Of a stretch of DNA of 64,000 nt, positions 1 to 8,380 are shown piece after piece (positions within the stretch are counted from its first letter, which is position 1; each line of letters starts with the position of its first letter). The notes under the pieces are model-generated. The model was not told the DNA's origin. It did no database searches and saw only the letters and a list, made by a program, of their open reading frames with translations. The position numbers were made by a program, and so were the translations under genes. Origin of the DNA: DATAFF01 sp963744915 (lineage in GTDB: Bacteria > Pseudomonadota > Alphaproteobacteria > Rhizobiales > Aestuariivirgaceae); assembly GCA_963744915.1 (NCBI GenBank), contig CAVUUY010000011.1, forward strand, positions 124,001-188,000, read 5' to 3'.

Positions 1-212
1 CAGACATAGTCGAGGAACTGGCGCCAGACAGGCTGGTCGAGGCCCATTTCGTGCCTGAGCATGGCGAGGCGCTCCGGATCGACGCCACGCTCGCCGCGGC
101 GCACCTCGATGGGATCGCCCGGCACCAGGCGAACCAGCATGAAGGTGATGAACATCAAGGCCAGAAAGGTGGGCAGCGTGATCGCCGCGCGCCTCAGGAT
201 GAAACCCAGCAT
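1..212 (-). CDS. dppB: Dipeptide ABC transporter permease DppB, N-terminal part (gene runs off the window)
   Basis: The first 70 codons of an inner-membrane permease that would form the channel with DppC for peptides delivered by DppA. The visible protein begins MLGFILRRAAITLPTFLALM, a cytoplasmic arginine pair followed by a hydrophobic helix. The segment VRLVPGDPIEV follows, which is characteristic of DppB/OppB N-termini. The ATG is read on the minus strand at 210-212, 69 bases after the dppA stop, so the two genes are one transcription unit. The rest of the gene lies left of the window. Family assignment is firm; the dipeptide specificity rests on the neighbouring DppA. Confidence 0.85.
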   Translation of the reverse strand, partial: MLGFILRRAAITLPTFLALMFITFMLVRLVPGDPIEVRRGERGVDPERLAMLRHEMGLDQPVWRQFLDYV

Positions 213-230
213 GGCTTGTCATCAGCCTTA

Positions 231-270
231 AAGCCATCCGTCCCGCCGCTGGCGGAGAGACGGATGGCTT
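231..270 (-). promoter_or_regulatory. Strong hairpin between dppA and dppB
   Basis: The arms AAGCCATCCGTC and GACGGATGGCTT pair perfectly (12 bp). Inside them lies a second CCGCC/GGCGG stem, giving an almost continuous long hairpin in the 69-base gap between dppA and dppB. No long U run follows on the transcript strand, so it is unlikely to be a complete terminator. Hairpins after binding-protein genes commonly stabilise the upstream mRNA or dampen permease expression. That role is inferred here. Confidence 0.7.
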
Positions 271-281
271 CGTCGATCGGT

Positions 282-1877
282 CTATTTCGTCACATCGACG
301 CCAAAGAATTCATGGCGCCCGAGCGGCGAGACCTTGTAGCCCTTCACTTCCTTGCGCACCGGCTCGAACACGGTGGAATGCGCAATGGTGAACCACGGCG
401 CCTCCTCCTTGAAGATCTTCTGCATGTTCTCGTAGATCGCCGTGCGCTGCTCCTTGTCGGTCAGGGTTCGCGCCTTGAACAGCCCGTCATTGAAGTCCTT
501 GTTGCACCATTTTGAAAGATTCTGGGCGTTGGGCTTGCCGTCGGCGCTGCAGCCGAGAAGGAAGAAGAAATTGTCGGGATCGCCATTGTCGCCGGTCCAG
601 CCGAGAAGGCCGAGCTGGTGTTCGCCGGCCTGCAGGCGCTTGCGATATTCGCCCCATTCATAAGAGACGAGCTTGGCGTTGATGCCGACCTTGGCGAGGT
701 CGGACTGCATCATCTCGGCCATGCGCTTGGCGTTGGGATTGTAGGGGCGCGACACCGGCATCCACCACAGGTCGGTTTCGAGGTTCTCGACGCCGGCGGC
801 CTTGAGCATCTCCTTGGCCTTGTCGGGATTGTATTCGTAATCCTTGGTGGCCTCGGAATAGGACCAGATGGTCGGCGGTAGCGGGTTCTTCGCCGGCTGT
901 CCGGCACCCTGATAGACCTCCTTCAGGATATCCGCCTTGTCGATCGCCATGTTGATGGCTTGGCGCACCTCCTTCTTGTCGAAAGGCGGCTTGGTGACGT
1001 TCAGCGACAGGTACCCGACATTCAATCCCGCCTGCTCGAGCAGGTTCAGCTTGTCGTTGGCCTTGATGTCGGCGAGGTCGGCCGGGTTGGGCGCGATCAT
1101 CACCTGGCACTCATTGGCCTTGAGCTTGGCGAGGCGGGCCGCCGGCTCCTTGGTGATGGCAAAGACCAGATCGTCGATCTTCGCCTTGCCGCCCCAATAT
1201 TTGGGGAAGGCCTTGTAGCGGATGACCGCATCCTTCTGGTAGTTCACGAACTGGAACGGGCCGGTGCCGATCGGCTCCTGGTCGACCTTCTCGGGCGTTC
1301 CCGCCTTCATCATCTGATCGGCATATTCGGCCGACATGATGGTGGCAAAGTCCATGGCAAGATTGGCCAGGATCGGGGCGTTCGGCTCCTTCAGCTTGAA
1401 CACCACCGTGTAGTCGTCTTTCTTTTCGATCGACGCCAGAAGATCGGGCATGCCCATGTCGTTGAAGTAGTCATAAGCACCGCCCGACACCTTGTGATAG
1501 GGGTGATCCTCCTTCCATTGGCGATTGAACGAGAAGAGGACGTCGTCGGCGTTGAAATCGCGGGTCGGCTTGAAGTGCTTGTTGGAGTGAAACTTGACGC
1601 CCTTCCGCAAATTGAAGGTGATGGTCTTGCCATCGTCGGAGACGGTGTATTTCTCGGCGAGTCCGGGGATCACGTTGACCGTGCCGCGCTCGAACTCCAC
1701 CAGTTGATTATAGACGCCGCGGGCGGCATCAAGGCTGGTCCCGGTGGTATTGATTTGCGGGTTGAAGTTTTCGGGCGACCCTTCCGAGCAGTAAACGAGG
1801 GTTTTTGCCATCGCCGGGCCGGCCGCAAGCATGGTAGTGGCCAGCAATGCGGCCGCGAAAAGGCTGACAGCTCTCAT
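282..1877 (-). CDS. dppA: Periplasmic dipeptide-binding protein DppA (ABC transporter)
   Basis: A 531-aa solute-binding protein of family 5 (peptide/nickel class) that captures short peptides in the periplasm and passes them to the DppBC permease. The start at 1877 is preceded by a GGAGGAAT ribosome site. The first 24 residues are a clear Sec signal peptide ending AMA, with cleavage predicted before KTLVYCSEGSPENFNPQ, which matches the mature N-terminus of enterobacterial DppA closely. The family lobe motif around FNLRKGVKFHS (about residues 90-100) and the C-terminal peptide-binding half are complete. It is the first gene of the dpp operon, followed by a hairpin and dppB. It faces the DoeA-like gene across about 130 bases. 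The open frame extends further upstream, but that part lacks a signal peptide and was not used. Confidence 0.92.
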   Translation of the reverse strand: MRAVSLFAAALLATTMLAAGPAMAKTLVYCSEGSPENFNPQINTTGTSLDAARGVYNQLVEFERGTVNVIPGLAEKYTVSDDGKTITFNLRKGVKFHSNKHFKPTRDFNADDVLFSFNRQWKEDHPYHKVSGGAYDYFNDMGMPDLLASIEKKDDYTVVFKLKEPNAPILANLAMDFATIMSAEYADQMMKAGTPEKVDQEPIGTGPFQFVNYQKDAVIRYKAFPKYWGGKAKIDDLVFAITKEPAARLAKLKANECQVMIAPNPADLADIKANDKLNLLEQAGLNVGYLSLNVTKPPFDKKEVRQAINMAIDKADILKEVYQGAGQPAKNPLPPTIWSYSEATKDYEYNPDKAKEMLKAAGVENLETDLWWMPVSRPYNPNAKRMAEMMQSDLAKVGINAKLVSYEWGEYRKRLQAGEHQLGLLGWTGDNGDPDNFFFLLGCSADGKPNAQNLSKWCNKDFNDGLFKARTLTDKEQRTAIYENMQKIFKEEAPWFTIAHSTVFEPVRKEVKGYKVSPLGRHEFFGVDVTK

Positions 1878-2007
1878 TTCATTCCTCCCAATCCATGAGC
1901 GATCGGTGATTGTTTTTTCAATCAGCTTCGGCGATCTAAGCAGCTTTTCCGGGGTTTGAAAACCGTGTGCAACCCGCCTCGACACCGGCAGCATAGGAGA
2001 ACATGCC

Positions 2008-3186
2008 TTGACCGCCACCCTGTACTTCCCGATGAGCGAATATGATCGGCGCATCCAAAAGACCCGTGCCGAAATGGCACGACGCGGGTTCGACCTCCTG
2101 GTGGTCTCGGACCCGTCCAACATGGCCTGGCTCACCGGCTATGACGGTTGGTCGTTCTATGTCCACCAGGCGGTGCTGCTCGGCCTCGAGGGCGAGCCGG
2201 TCTGGTGGGGCCGCAAGATGGACGGCAATGGAGCGCTGCGCACCTGCTTCATGGCCCCCGACAACATCGCCGGCTATCCCGACATTTACGTGCAGAACCC
2301 CGAGCGGCATCCGATGGAGCATCTCGCCGGTCTCATCGTCGAGCGCCGGCTGACGCAGGGTCGGGTCGGAGTCGAGCTGGACAATTACTGGTACACGGCG
2401 GCAGCCCATGCGGCGCTGGGCAAGGGTCTCGGCGCGGCCAGGCTCGGCGATGCCACCGGGCTCGTGAACTGGCAGCGGCTGGTGAAGAGCGACCAGGAGG
2501 TGGCCTTCATCCGGCGGGCGGCGCGGATCGTCGAGCGCATGCATGCGCTGATCTTCGCGATGGTCGAGCCGGGCCTGCCGAAGAACCGGCTGGTGGCGGA
2601 GATCTACAAGGTGGCGGTCGAGGGCGCCGAGGGCCATTTCGGCGATTACCCGGCGATCGTGCCGATGCTGCCGTCCGGCATGGACGCGACCGCCCCCCAT
2701 CTCACCTGGGACGACCGGCCGTTCAAGGCGGGCGAGGGAACGTTCTTCGAGATTGCCGGCTGCTACCGGCGCTATCACTGCCCGCTGTCGCGCACCGTCT
2801 TTCTCGGCGCGATGCCGCAGAAATACGCCAATGCCGAGCGGGCGGTGCTGAAGGCCACCGAGGCCGGGCTCGCCAGGGCGCTGCCCGGCAACCTCGCCGA
2901 GGATGTGGCGACCGCCTTTTTCGACGAGCTCGAGCGGCACGGCTTCAGCAAGGATTCGCGCACCGGCTATTCGATCGGCCTCTCCTACCCGCCCGATTGG
3001 GGCGAGCGGACGGTGTCGCTGCGGCGTGGCGACAAGACCGTGCTCGAGCCCAACATGACGCTGCATTTCATGCCGGCGCTATGGCTCGATGACGGCGGGC
3101 TCGAGCTCTCCGAGACCATCCTGATCACCGACCAGGGAGCGGAATGCCTCGCCGATGTCCCGCGCCGGGTGGTGATTAAGGCATAG
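2008..3186 (+). CDS. doeA: M24-family hydrolase resembling ectoine hydrolase DoeA/EutD
   Basis: A 392-aa pita-bread-fold (M24) protein. An N-terminal creatinase-like domain (about 1-160) contains WLTGYDGWSFY. A C-terminal catalytic domain contains DYPAIVPMLPSG, PHLTWDDRPF and RYHCPLSRT, strings I associate with DoeA. DoeA opens the ring of ectoine to N-acetyl-diaminobutyrate in the cytoplasm. The usual M24 metal aspartates are not apparent in FEIAGCYRRYHCP, as I recall also for DoeA. The chosen start is TTG at 2008 with AGGAGA seven bases upstream; ATG at 2032 is the alternative. An EutA-like protein is encoded near 12.4 kb, but no eutB/C/E or ectoine transporter is visible. A related peptidase-like hydrolase of other specificity remains possible. 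Confidence 0.7.
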   Translation: MTATLYFPMSEYDRRIQKTRAEMARRGFDLLVVSDPSNMAWLTGYDGWSFYVHQAVLLGLEGEPVWWGRKMDGNGALRTCFMAPDNIAGYPDIYVQNPERHPMEHLAGLIVERRLTQGRVGVELDNYWYTAAAHAALGKGLGAARLGDATGLVNWQRLVKSDQEVAFIRRAARIVERMHALIFAMVEPGLPKNRLVAEIYKVAVEGAEGHFGDYPAIVPMLPSGMDATAPHLTWDDRPFKAGEGTFFEIAGCYRRYHCPLSRTVFLGAMPQKYANAERAVLKATEAGLARALPGNLAEDVATAFFDELERHGFSKDSRTGYSIGLSYPPDWGERTVSLRRGDKTVLEPNMTLHFMPALWLDDGGLELSETILITDQGAECLADVPRRVVIKA

Positions 3187-3188
3187 GG

Positions 3189-4841
3189 CTAGGCGCCCTC
3201 GTGTTCCTTACCCTTGTCCTTGTCCTTGCCCTTGCCCTTGCCCTCGGCGGTGCCTTGATCACGCGGGATGAATGACACGCCGAGAAGCGCGCCCAGCCGC
3301 TCGATGTGCCGGAGTTTGCCGACAGGTTTCTCTATGGTGTGAACCGGGAGGTTTCGGCGGTCCCATTCCCTGGAGAATTCCTCGACCAGAACGTCCAGCG
3401 TTTCCTTGAGGCTTTGGGCGGCCTCGTGGTCTTGTCGTCCCGCCTCGACGATGACGCCGTCCAGCATGGCGCGATAATATTGCAATGGGGCGTGGAGGTC
3501 GCGGAGGTCCCCCTTGCTCATGCCGCGCAGCTGCTTGACGAACAGGCCTCGCGCCTGGTCGACCGTAACCGAGGTTGACAGGTTGAGGAGGTTCACGGTG
3601 AGAAACCTCAGGGAGGTGCCGGTAAGGAATCCGAAGGAGGAGAGCTGATTGAAGATGCCCGCGCTCACAAAGGAGGTCGGATTGACGAAGGGGACTTTTT
3701 TTGCCGCAGCGATTTTTTCGGCTATGTCTTCATATTCCCAAACGAGTTGGCAGTAAGTGGAAAGTTGTTTTCCGTCATTCTTCAATTCTGGGACCGGCTG
3801 GCGATGCGACTTGTAGTAGGCGCGATGGAGCAAAATCAAGATTCGTGCCCTCTGCATCACATGGTCTTTGGCGGGCGAGTCTTTTTCCTTGGCTGCTACT
3901 GCTTCGATGGATTTGCCGACGGTCCCGATTCTGTTGATGACAAGCTCGGCGTCGGCGGGGGTGAAATCCGCTTCGGCAAAAGCCTTGGCCAAGGCATGCC
4001 AAAGGGCGTCTTCACCATTTCTTTCGTAGATGCCGACTAGAGCTTGCGAACCGAAAATGACGTCGTTGCATGCATCTTCGATGAAGGCGGAATCATTTAG
4101 GGCTTTCTCGACGATTTCTCGGATCGCCGCGATATCGGCATCCGTCGGAAGATTCTCTGCATTTTTCTCGCCGACCGTCTTTTTTTGCAGATATTTGAAC
4201 TTTCCGACGACTTGGGCTTCGGCCTGCGCTTCTTCGACGCGGAGCCGCAGACCGGCGCGCCTGATCCCGTATTCCCGACTGTCCGTGGGAATATGCCGAA
4301 TAGGCGTGCGGAGGCAGCCCTTTTCGACTTCCGCGCGGTGATTGCACGCGTCGTAGATCAGATCGAGCAGCTCCTTTCGACTCTGGCCATGGTTTGGATC
4401 GCTGATCAATGTGTCATGGAACGCCTGGATTTTCGTCCGCAGGCATTCGAGATCGGCGAGGATAAGGGGCTCGACCGCGTCCCTGATCTCGTTTCTCAGC
4501 AAGGCTGACCGGGCGCCGGCATGATCCTTGATCGCTGTTAGAGCTTCTCGATCCGCCACTGCAGAAAGCTGATCCAGCTCCCGCGCACAGTCCTCCACTG
4601 TCCCGGCCTTGAGAGTCCAGAAGCACATTCGCGCTCTGAATCCCACATCGGTTCCCTGGTTCGGGTCCGGCGCACTTATCCTTGTCCTGACCGAACTCAG
4701 GCTGATGCGGTGCTGCTGACGGAAGTGGGCTCCCCACTGCCTAATCCCCTGGGCGCAGAGCTTGGCCTGGTTTTTAACCGTCAGCTCGATCGGCTTCGAG
4801 GTGTCGAGCGGCGTCCACTTGAAAGGTCCGATTCCCGGCAT
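3189..4841 (-). CDS. Unknown 550-aa protein with charged, repetitive C-terminal tail
   Basis: I do not recognise this protein. It is 550 aa, mostly helical by composition, with no signal peptide and one weakly hydrophobic stretch near residues 405-430. The last 20 residues are a highly charged low-complexity tail (GKGKGKDKDKGKEHEGA) encoded by a hexanucleotide repeat. GGGGACC lies just upstream of the ATG. The stop codon sits two bases from the stop of the convergent DoeA-like gene. GC content in the middle of the gene is lower than in its neighbours, which hints at acquisition. It is probably real because it is long, has an appropriate start and fills the interval exactly. No function can be offered. 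Confidence 0.7.
   Translation of the reverse strand: MPGIGPFKWTPLDTSKPIELTVKNQAKLCAQGIRQWGAHFRQQHRISLSSVRTRISAPDPNQGTDVGFRARMCFWTLKAGTVEDCARELDQLSAVADREALTAIKDHAGARSALLRNEIRDAVEPLILADLECLRTKIQAFHDTLISDPNHGQSRKELLDLIYDACNHRAEVEKGCLRTPIRHIPTDSREYGIRRAGLRLRVEEAQAEAQVVGKFKYLQKKTVGEKNAENLPTDADIAAIREIVEKALNDSAFIEDACNDVIFGSQALVGIYERNGEDALWHALAKAFAEADFTPADAELVINRIGTVGKSIEAVAAKEKDSPAKDHVMQRARILILLHRAYYKSHRQPVPELKNDGKQLSTYCQLVWEYEDIAEKIAAAKKVPFVNPTSFVSAGIFNQLSSFGFLTGTSLRFLTVNLLNLSTSVTVDQARGLFVKQLRGMSKGDLRDLHAPLQYYRAMLDGVIVEAGRQDHEAAQSLKETLDVLVEEFSREWDRRNLPVHTIEKPVGKLRHIERLGALLGVSFIPRDQGTAEGKGKGKDKDKGKEHEGA
3206..3247. repeat. Hexanucleotide tandem repeat (about 7 units of CCTTGC/CCTTGT)
   Basis: Seven near-identical 6-bp units encode the alternating Lys-Gly/Lys-Asp tail of the 550-aa protein on the minus strand. 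The units are in frame, so changes in unit number would lengthen or shorten the tail without disrupting the gene. Confidence 0.8.
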
Positions 4842-5061
4842 GCTGGTCCCCGATGTTTCGAATCAATGAGAGCTTATAGGGCATGCCGGATGTCGCCTTT
4901 GTGCCGTTCGTGACAGGCGACACGGATAATTTTTCTGCCCCTTGCCTTTCGCCGCCGATTGGCGACAATCTTCCTCGCCAAGGGGGAATAGCAATCATTT
5001 GAATGGCGTAACGTGCAAGGCACCGGGCCTGATGCGGTGTCGGAGCCCTCGGGAGACCTGC

Positions 5062-5514
5062 ATGTCCAATAGAAGACCGATGACTGTCGCTTCGAGCCTT
5101 GTCGCCATGGCCCTTGCGGCCTCCGCGGTGCTTGCCGCCTCGCCGATCGAGGACCGCCAGGCGGCCATGAAGGCGGTCGGAAAGGCGACGGGAGAGCTGG
5201 CAAAGATTGCCAAAAAGGAGACGAAATTCGACGCCGCCACGGTCAAGGCGAATGCCGAGATCATTCACGACAAGCTCGGAGTGGCCAAGGCGTTGTTTCC
5301 GGAGGGCAGCGGCCAGGGCCAGGGGCTCAAGACGCGTGCCTTGCCGGAGATCTGGACGGATCATGCCACCTTCGAGGCGGCGCTGACGCGGGCCGAGGAA
5401 GCCTCGCTCGCCATGTCGAAGGTCACCAGCGAGAAGGAGTTCATGCCGGCTCTCGAGAAACTCGGGGGTGCCTGCAAGAACTGTCACGACAAGTTCCGTA
5501 AACCCGAGAAGTAA
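5062..5514 (+). CDS. Cytochrome c' family protein (class II c-type cytochrome)
   Basis: A 150-aa exported monohaem protein. Residues 1-26 form a signal peptide ending VLAAS. The rest is a four-helix-bundle-like sequence with the single haem-binding motif CKNCH at residues 138-142 near the C-terminus, the typical place for class II cytochromes c. These periplasmic proteins bind NO/CO or shuttle electrons. GGGAGACC precedes the ATG at 5062; the in-frame upstream TTG would add 40 residues before the signal peptide and was rejected. The diheme cytochrome gene starts 22 bases after its stop, so the two are probably co-transcribed. Confidence 0.88.
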   Translation: MSNRRPMTVASSLVAMALAASAVLAASPIEDRQAAMKAVGKATGELAKIAKKETKFDAATVKANAEIIHDKLGVAKALFPEGSGQGQGLKTRALPEIWTDHATFEAALTRAEEASLAMSKVTSEKEFMPALEKLGGACKNCHDKFRKPEK

Positions 5515-5536
5515 GCCTGGCCCGGGGATCAGCGCA

Positions 5537-6451
5537 ATGAGCGCCAAGGTGCTGGCAGCGGCGATCGGGATCATCGCTGCCGGCGTCGCGGGCGGCCTCT
5601 TTGCGCTCTCCGAGCCGCATCCGGTGGCGGCCGCGAGCCTGCCGCGGCACATGCCCGACCTCGCCAATGGCCAGGTCATGTACAATGCCGCCGGCTGCAT
5701 CGCGTGCCACAAGCCGGCGGGCCAAAGCGATGGCGACCAGCCGCTGCCGTCGGGCGGGGCCGGCTTCAAAACGCCGGTCGGCACGTTCTATCCCCCCAAC
5801 ATCACCCCTGACCGCGAGACCGGGATCGGCGCCTGGAGCGACGCCGATTTCGTCAATGCGGTGCAGCACGGCATCTCGCCGCAAGGCACGCATTATATTC
5901 CCGCTTTTCCCTATGCCTCCTATGGCCGGATGAAGGTCGAGGACGTGCTCGATCTCAAGGGTTATTTGATGTCGCTGCCGGCGGTCAAGGCAGAGCACCA
6001 CCCGCCCGACGTGCTGCTCGGCCCGATCGGGACTGCTCTGGCGCGGCGGATCACCGGTTTGTGGAAGCTGCTCGCGCTCAACAAGCGCCGAATCAACTTC
6101 CACGCCGATGAAACCGAGGCGTGGAATCGCGGTCACTATCTGGTGAATGCGCCCGGCCATTGCGGCGAATGCCATACGCCGCGCAACATGCTGATGGTGC
6201 CGATCGCCTCCGAGAAGTTCATCGGCGGGCCGCACCCCGACGGCAAGGGCAAGGTGCCGTCATTGTACGATCTCGTCGAGCGCAAGCGCTACAAGGATGC
6301 CGATGATCTCGCCGCCGCGCTGCAGTTCGGCGAGACCTTCGGCTATGACCATGTGTCGAGCGGCGGCATGGGCGCCGTCCAGACCAACCTGTCGAAGCTG
6401 CCGGAGAGCGATATCAAGGCGATCGCCACCTATCTGGTGAGCTTGAAATGA
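5537..6451 (+). CDS. Diheme c-type cytochrome
   Basis: A 304-aa periplasmic or membrane-anchored electron carrier with two haem motifs, CIACH (residues 54-58) and CGECH (209-213). An N-terminal hydrophobic segment (about 4-24) acts as signal or anchor. Two class I cytochrome c domains follow, with NITPDRETGIGAWSDADF between them. This layout is typical of the cytochrome subunits of membrane-bound alcohol/aldehyde dehydrogenases and of stand-alone diheme carriers. No dehydrogenase catalytic gene is adjacent. It most likely works with the cytochrome c' encoded 22 bases upstream. The start ATG at 5537 directly precedes the hydrophobic segment. Confidence 0.87.
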   Translation: MSAKVLAAAIGIIAAGVAGGLFALSEPHPVAAASLPRHMPDLANGQVMYNAAGCIACHKPAGQSDGDQPLPSGGAGFKTPVGTFYPPNITPDRETGIGAWSDADFVNAVQHGISPQGTHYIPAFPYASYGRMKVEDVLDLKGYLMSLPAVKAEHHPPDVLLGPIGTALARRITGLWKLLALNKRRINFHADETEAWNRGHYLVNAPGHCGECHTPRNMLMVPIASEKFIGGPHPDGKGKVPSLYDLVERKRYKDADDLAAALQFGETFGYDHVSSGGMGAVQTNLSKLPESDIKAIATYLVSLK

Positions 6452-6460
6452 GGCCGGATC

Positions 6461-6964
6461 CTATTCCGAGCCCTCCGCCAGCAGCTGTTCGAGATCGAGA
6501 CGGCGCGTCCCAATCTTGAGCCCGCCATCGGGGCCGCGCGGCCATTCCGCCGCCGGGCGGTCCCGATAGAGCTCGACCCCGTTGCCATCGGGATCATCGA
6601 GATAGAGCGCCTCGCTCACCCCGTGGTCGCTTGCACCGGTGAGCGGGATGCCGGCCGCCCGCAGCCGGCGCAGCGCATCGGCGAGATCGGCGCGAGTTGG
6701 GTAGAGCACCGCCAGATGGTAGAGCCCGGTTGTGCCCGCCGGCGGCGGCCGCCCGCCGTGGCTCTCCCAGGTGTTGAGCCCGATGTGGTGATGGTAGCCG
6801 CCGGCCGATATGAAGGCCGCGTCCTGCCCGTAACTCTGCATCAGCTCGAAGCCGAGAACGCCGCAATAGAAGGCGAGGGCCCGGTCGAGATCGGCGACCT
6901 TGAGGTGAACATGCCCGATGCGGGTACCGGGGGCGATCGGGCGCGCTGTCCTGTTTTCGGCCAT
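6461..6964 (-). CDS. VOC-family protein (glyoxalase/extradiol dioxygenase fold)
   Basis: A 167-aa protein with the paired beta-alpha-beta-beta-beta modules of the vicinal oxygen chelate superfamily. The first module starts IGHVHLKVADLDRALAFY, the second contains LYHLAVLYP, and the C-terminal strand carries GNGVELYRD. The histidines at about residue 20 and in YHLAV and the glutamate in VELY are the expected metal ligands. It is probably a cytoplasmic metal-dependent dioxygenase or isomerase similar to CatE-like ring-cleavage enzymes; the substrate is unknown. It converges on the diheme cytochrome gene (9-base gap) and diverges from the flippase gene. Confidence 0.82.
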   Translation of the reverse strand: MAENRTARPIAPGTRIGHVHLKVADLDRALAFYCGVLGFELMQSYGQDAAFISAGGYHHHIGLNTWESHGGRPPPAGTTGLYHLAVLYPTRADLADALRRLRAAGIPLTGASDHGVSEALYLDDPDGNGVELYRDRPAAEWPRGPDGGLKIGTRRLDLEQLLAEGSE

Positions 6965-7051
6965 GGGGCTGCTCTTCGGCTGAGGTCCTGAGCGTCCTTA
7001 TAGGCAACCTGCAATCCTAATTTAAGCCCCGCTCGCTAGGGTCGGCGGCCA

Positions 7052-8380
7052 ATGCTGCGAAAGCTCCTCAATCCAGGACGCCAGACCGCCGGTGCCGCCG
7101 TCGCGCTTGCCATCCGCCTTGTCTCGGCCGTCATCGCCTTTCTGAGCCAGATTCTGCTCGCCCGCTGGCTCGGTGCCGGCAATTTCGGCGTGGTCACCGC
7201 TCTCTTGGTGTGGGTCAATGTGCTCGGCACCGTCTCCACCCTCGGCTTCGCGACGAGCGTCCTGCGCTTCCTGCCGCATTATCTTGCTCGGAGCGCCCTG
7301 CCGCTTGCCCGCGGCTTCCACCGCACCGGCATTGTCGTCGCGCTCCTCGCCGGTGCGGCGATCGCCGGCCTTGGCCTGCTCGTCCTCGGCGGTGCCGCCA
7401 CGCTTCTCCCAGCCCCCTATGCCGAACCGGCCCGCATGGCGCTTCTGGCGCTGCCGGCCTTTGCGCTTGCCGATTTCCTGGACGGTGTCGGGCGCTCCCG
7501 CGGCTGGGTCGTTCTGGCCCTGATCCCGCCCTACATCATCCGGCCCGTCATGATTCTGCTCGGCGTCGCGGCCATCGAAGCGAGCGGGGCCGCCCTCGAT
7601 GCCGCTAGCGCCACCCTCGCTGCCGTCGTCGCGATCTGGATCTCGGCCCTTGCCCAGCTCGCTCTCCAGGCGAGGCCACTGGCCACTGCCATGCCGGCCG
7701 GGCCGCGCGCCTACGATCTCAACCTGTGGAGCCGCGTCTCGCTGCCGATGCTGCTGCTCGACGGCGTCGCCCTGCTGCTCCTCAATATCGACATCATTCT
7801 GCTCGGCTTCTTCGTCGGACCCGACGACATTGCCCGCTACTTCGCCAGCCAGCGGATCATCTCGCTTGTCAGCTTCATCCATTTCGCCGTCGCCGCCGCC
7901 GCGGTGTCCCATTTTGCGACGAGCCACGCGCTGGGCAACCGTCACGCTCTGAAACAGGAATTTGGCCGCAGCCGGCTCCTTGCCTTCTTCCCCTCGCTGG
8001 TCCTCGCGGTCGTGCTCATCCTGCTCGGCAAGCCCCTGCTCAGGCTGTTCGGCGGCGATTTCGTCAGCGCCTGGCCGGTCATGACGATCCTGGCCATCGG
8101 CCTCCTGGCGCGCGCCGCCGCCGGCCCGGCACAGGCCTTGCTTGTCGCGACGGGACACCACAACGCAACGGTCCTCGTCCTGTGCGCCACGCTTCTGGTC
8201 AATTGCTGTCTCGGCATCGCGCTCATTCCGCGGCACGGACTGATCGGTGCCGCTTTCGCCAGCATGGTGGCGACGCTGTGCGAATCCGCCCTTTTCGCGG
8301 TCCTGCAGCATCGACTCCATGCCGCAGCGCACCCGCAACCGCAGGAGGCGGTGGATGGCATTGATCAGCCGGCTGCATGA
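7052..8380 (+). CDS. Polysaccharide/oligosaccharide flippase (Wzx/MATE-like)
   Basis: A 442-aa multispanning inner-membrane protein of the MOP flippase superfamily, which moves lipid-linked sugars or similar molecules across the inner membrane. The N-terminal portion (AIRLVSAVIAFLSQILLARW, then GNFGVVTALLVW) is the standard first two helices of Wzx-type proteins. Around a dozen hydrophobic helices follow, with a short charged C-terminus. The next gene starts 26 bases before this one ends, so translation is probably coupled. The neighbours (acyl/aminoacyl transferase and JmjC oxygenase) suggest export of a decorated surface glycan or lipid, but no glycosyltransferase is nearby. Confidence 0.82.
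   Translation: MLRKLLNPGRQTAGAAVALAIRLVSAVIAFLSQILLARWLGAGNFGVVTALLVWVNVLGTVSTLGFATSVLRFLPHYLARSALPLARGFHRTGIVVALLAGAAIAGLGLLVLGGAATLLPAPYAEPARMALLALPAFALADFLDGVGRSRGWVVLALIPPYIIRPVMILLGVAAIEASGAALDAASATLAAVVAIWISALAQLALQARPLATAMPAGPRAYDLNLWSRVSLPMLLLDGVALLLLNIDIILLGFFVGPDDIARYFASQRIISLVSFIHFAVAAAAVSHFATSHALGNRHALKQEFGRSRLLAFFPSLVLAVVLILLGKPLLRLFGGDFVSAWPVMTILAIGLLARAAAGPAQALLVATGHHNATVLVLCATLLVNCCLGIALIPRHGLIGAAFASMVATLCESALFAVLQHRLHAAAHPQPQEAVDGIDQPAA

Noticed and set aside
960..1898. 312-aa plus-strand frame
   Set aside because: Antisense shadow of dppA.
7022..8338. 438-aa minus-strand frame
   Set aside because: Antisense shadow of the flippase, rich in Gln, Asp, Gly and Arg with no domain.
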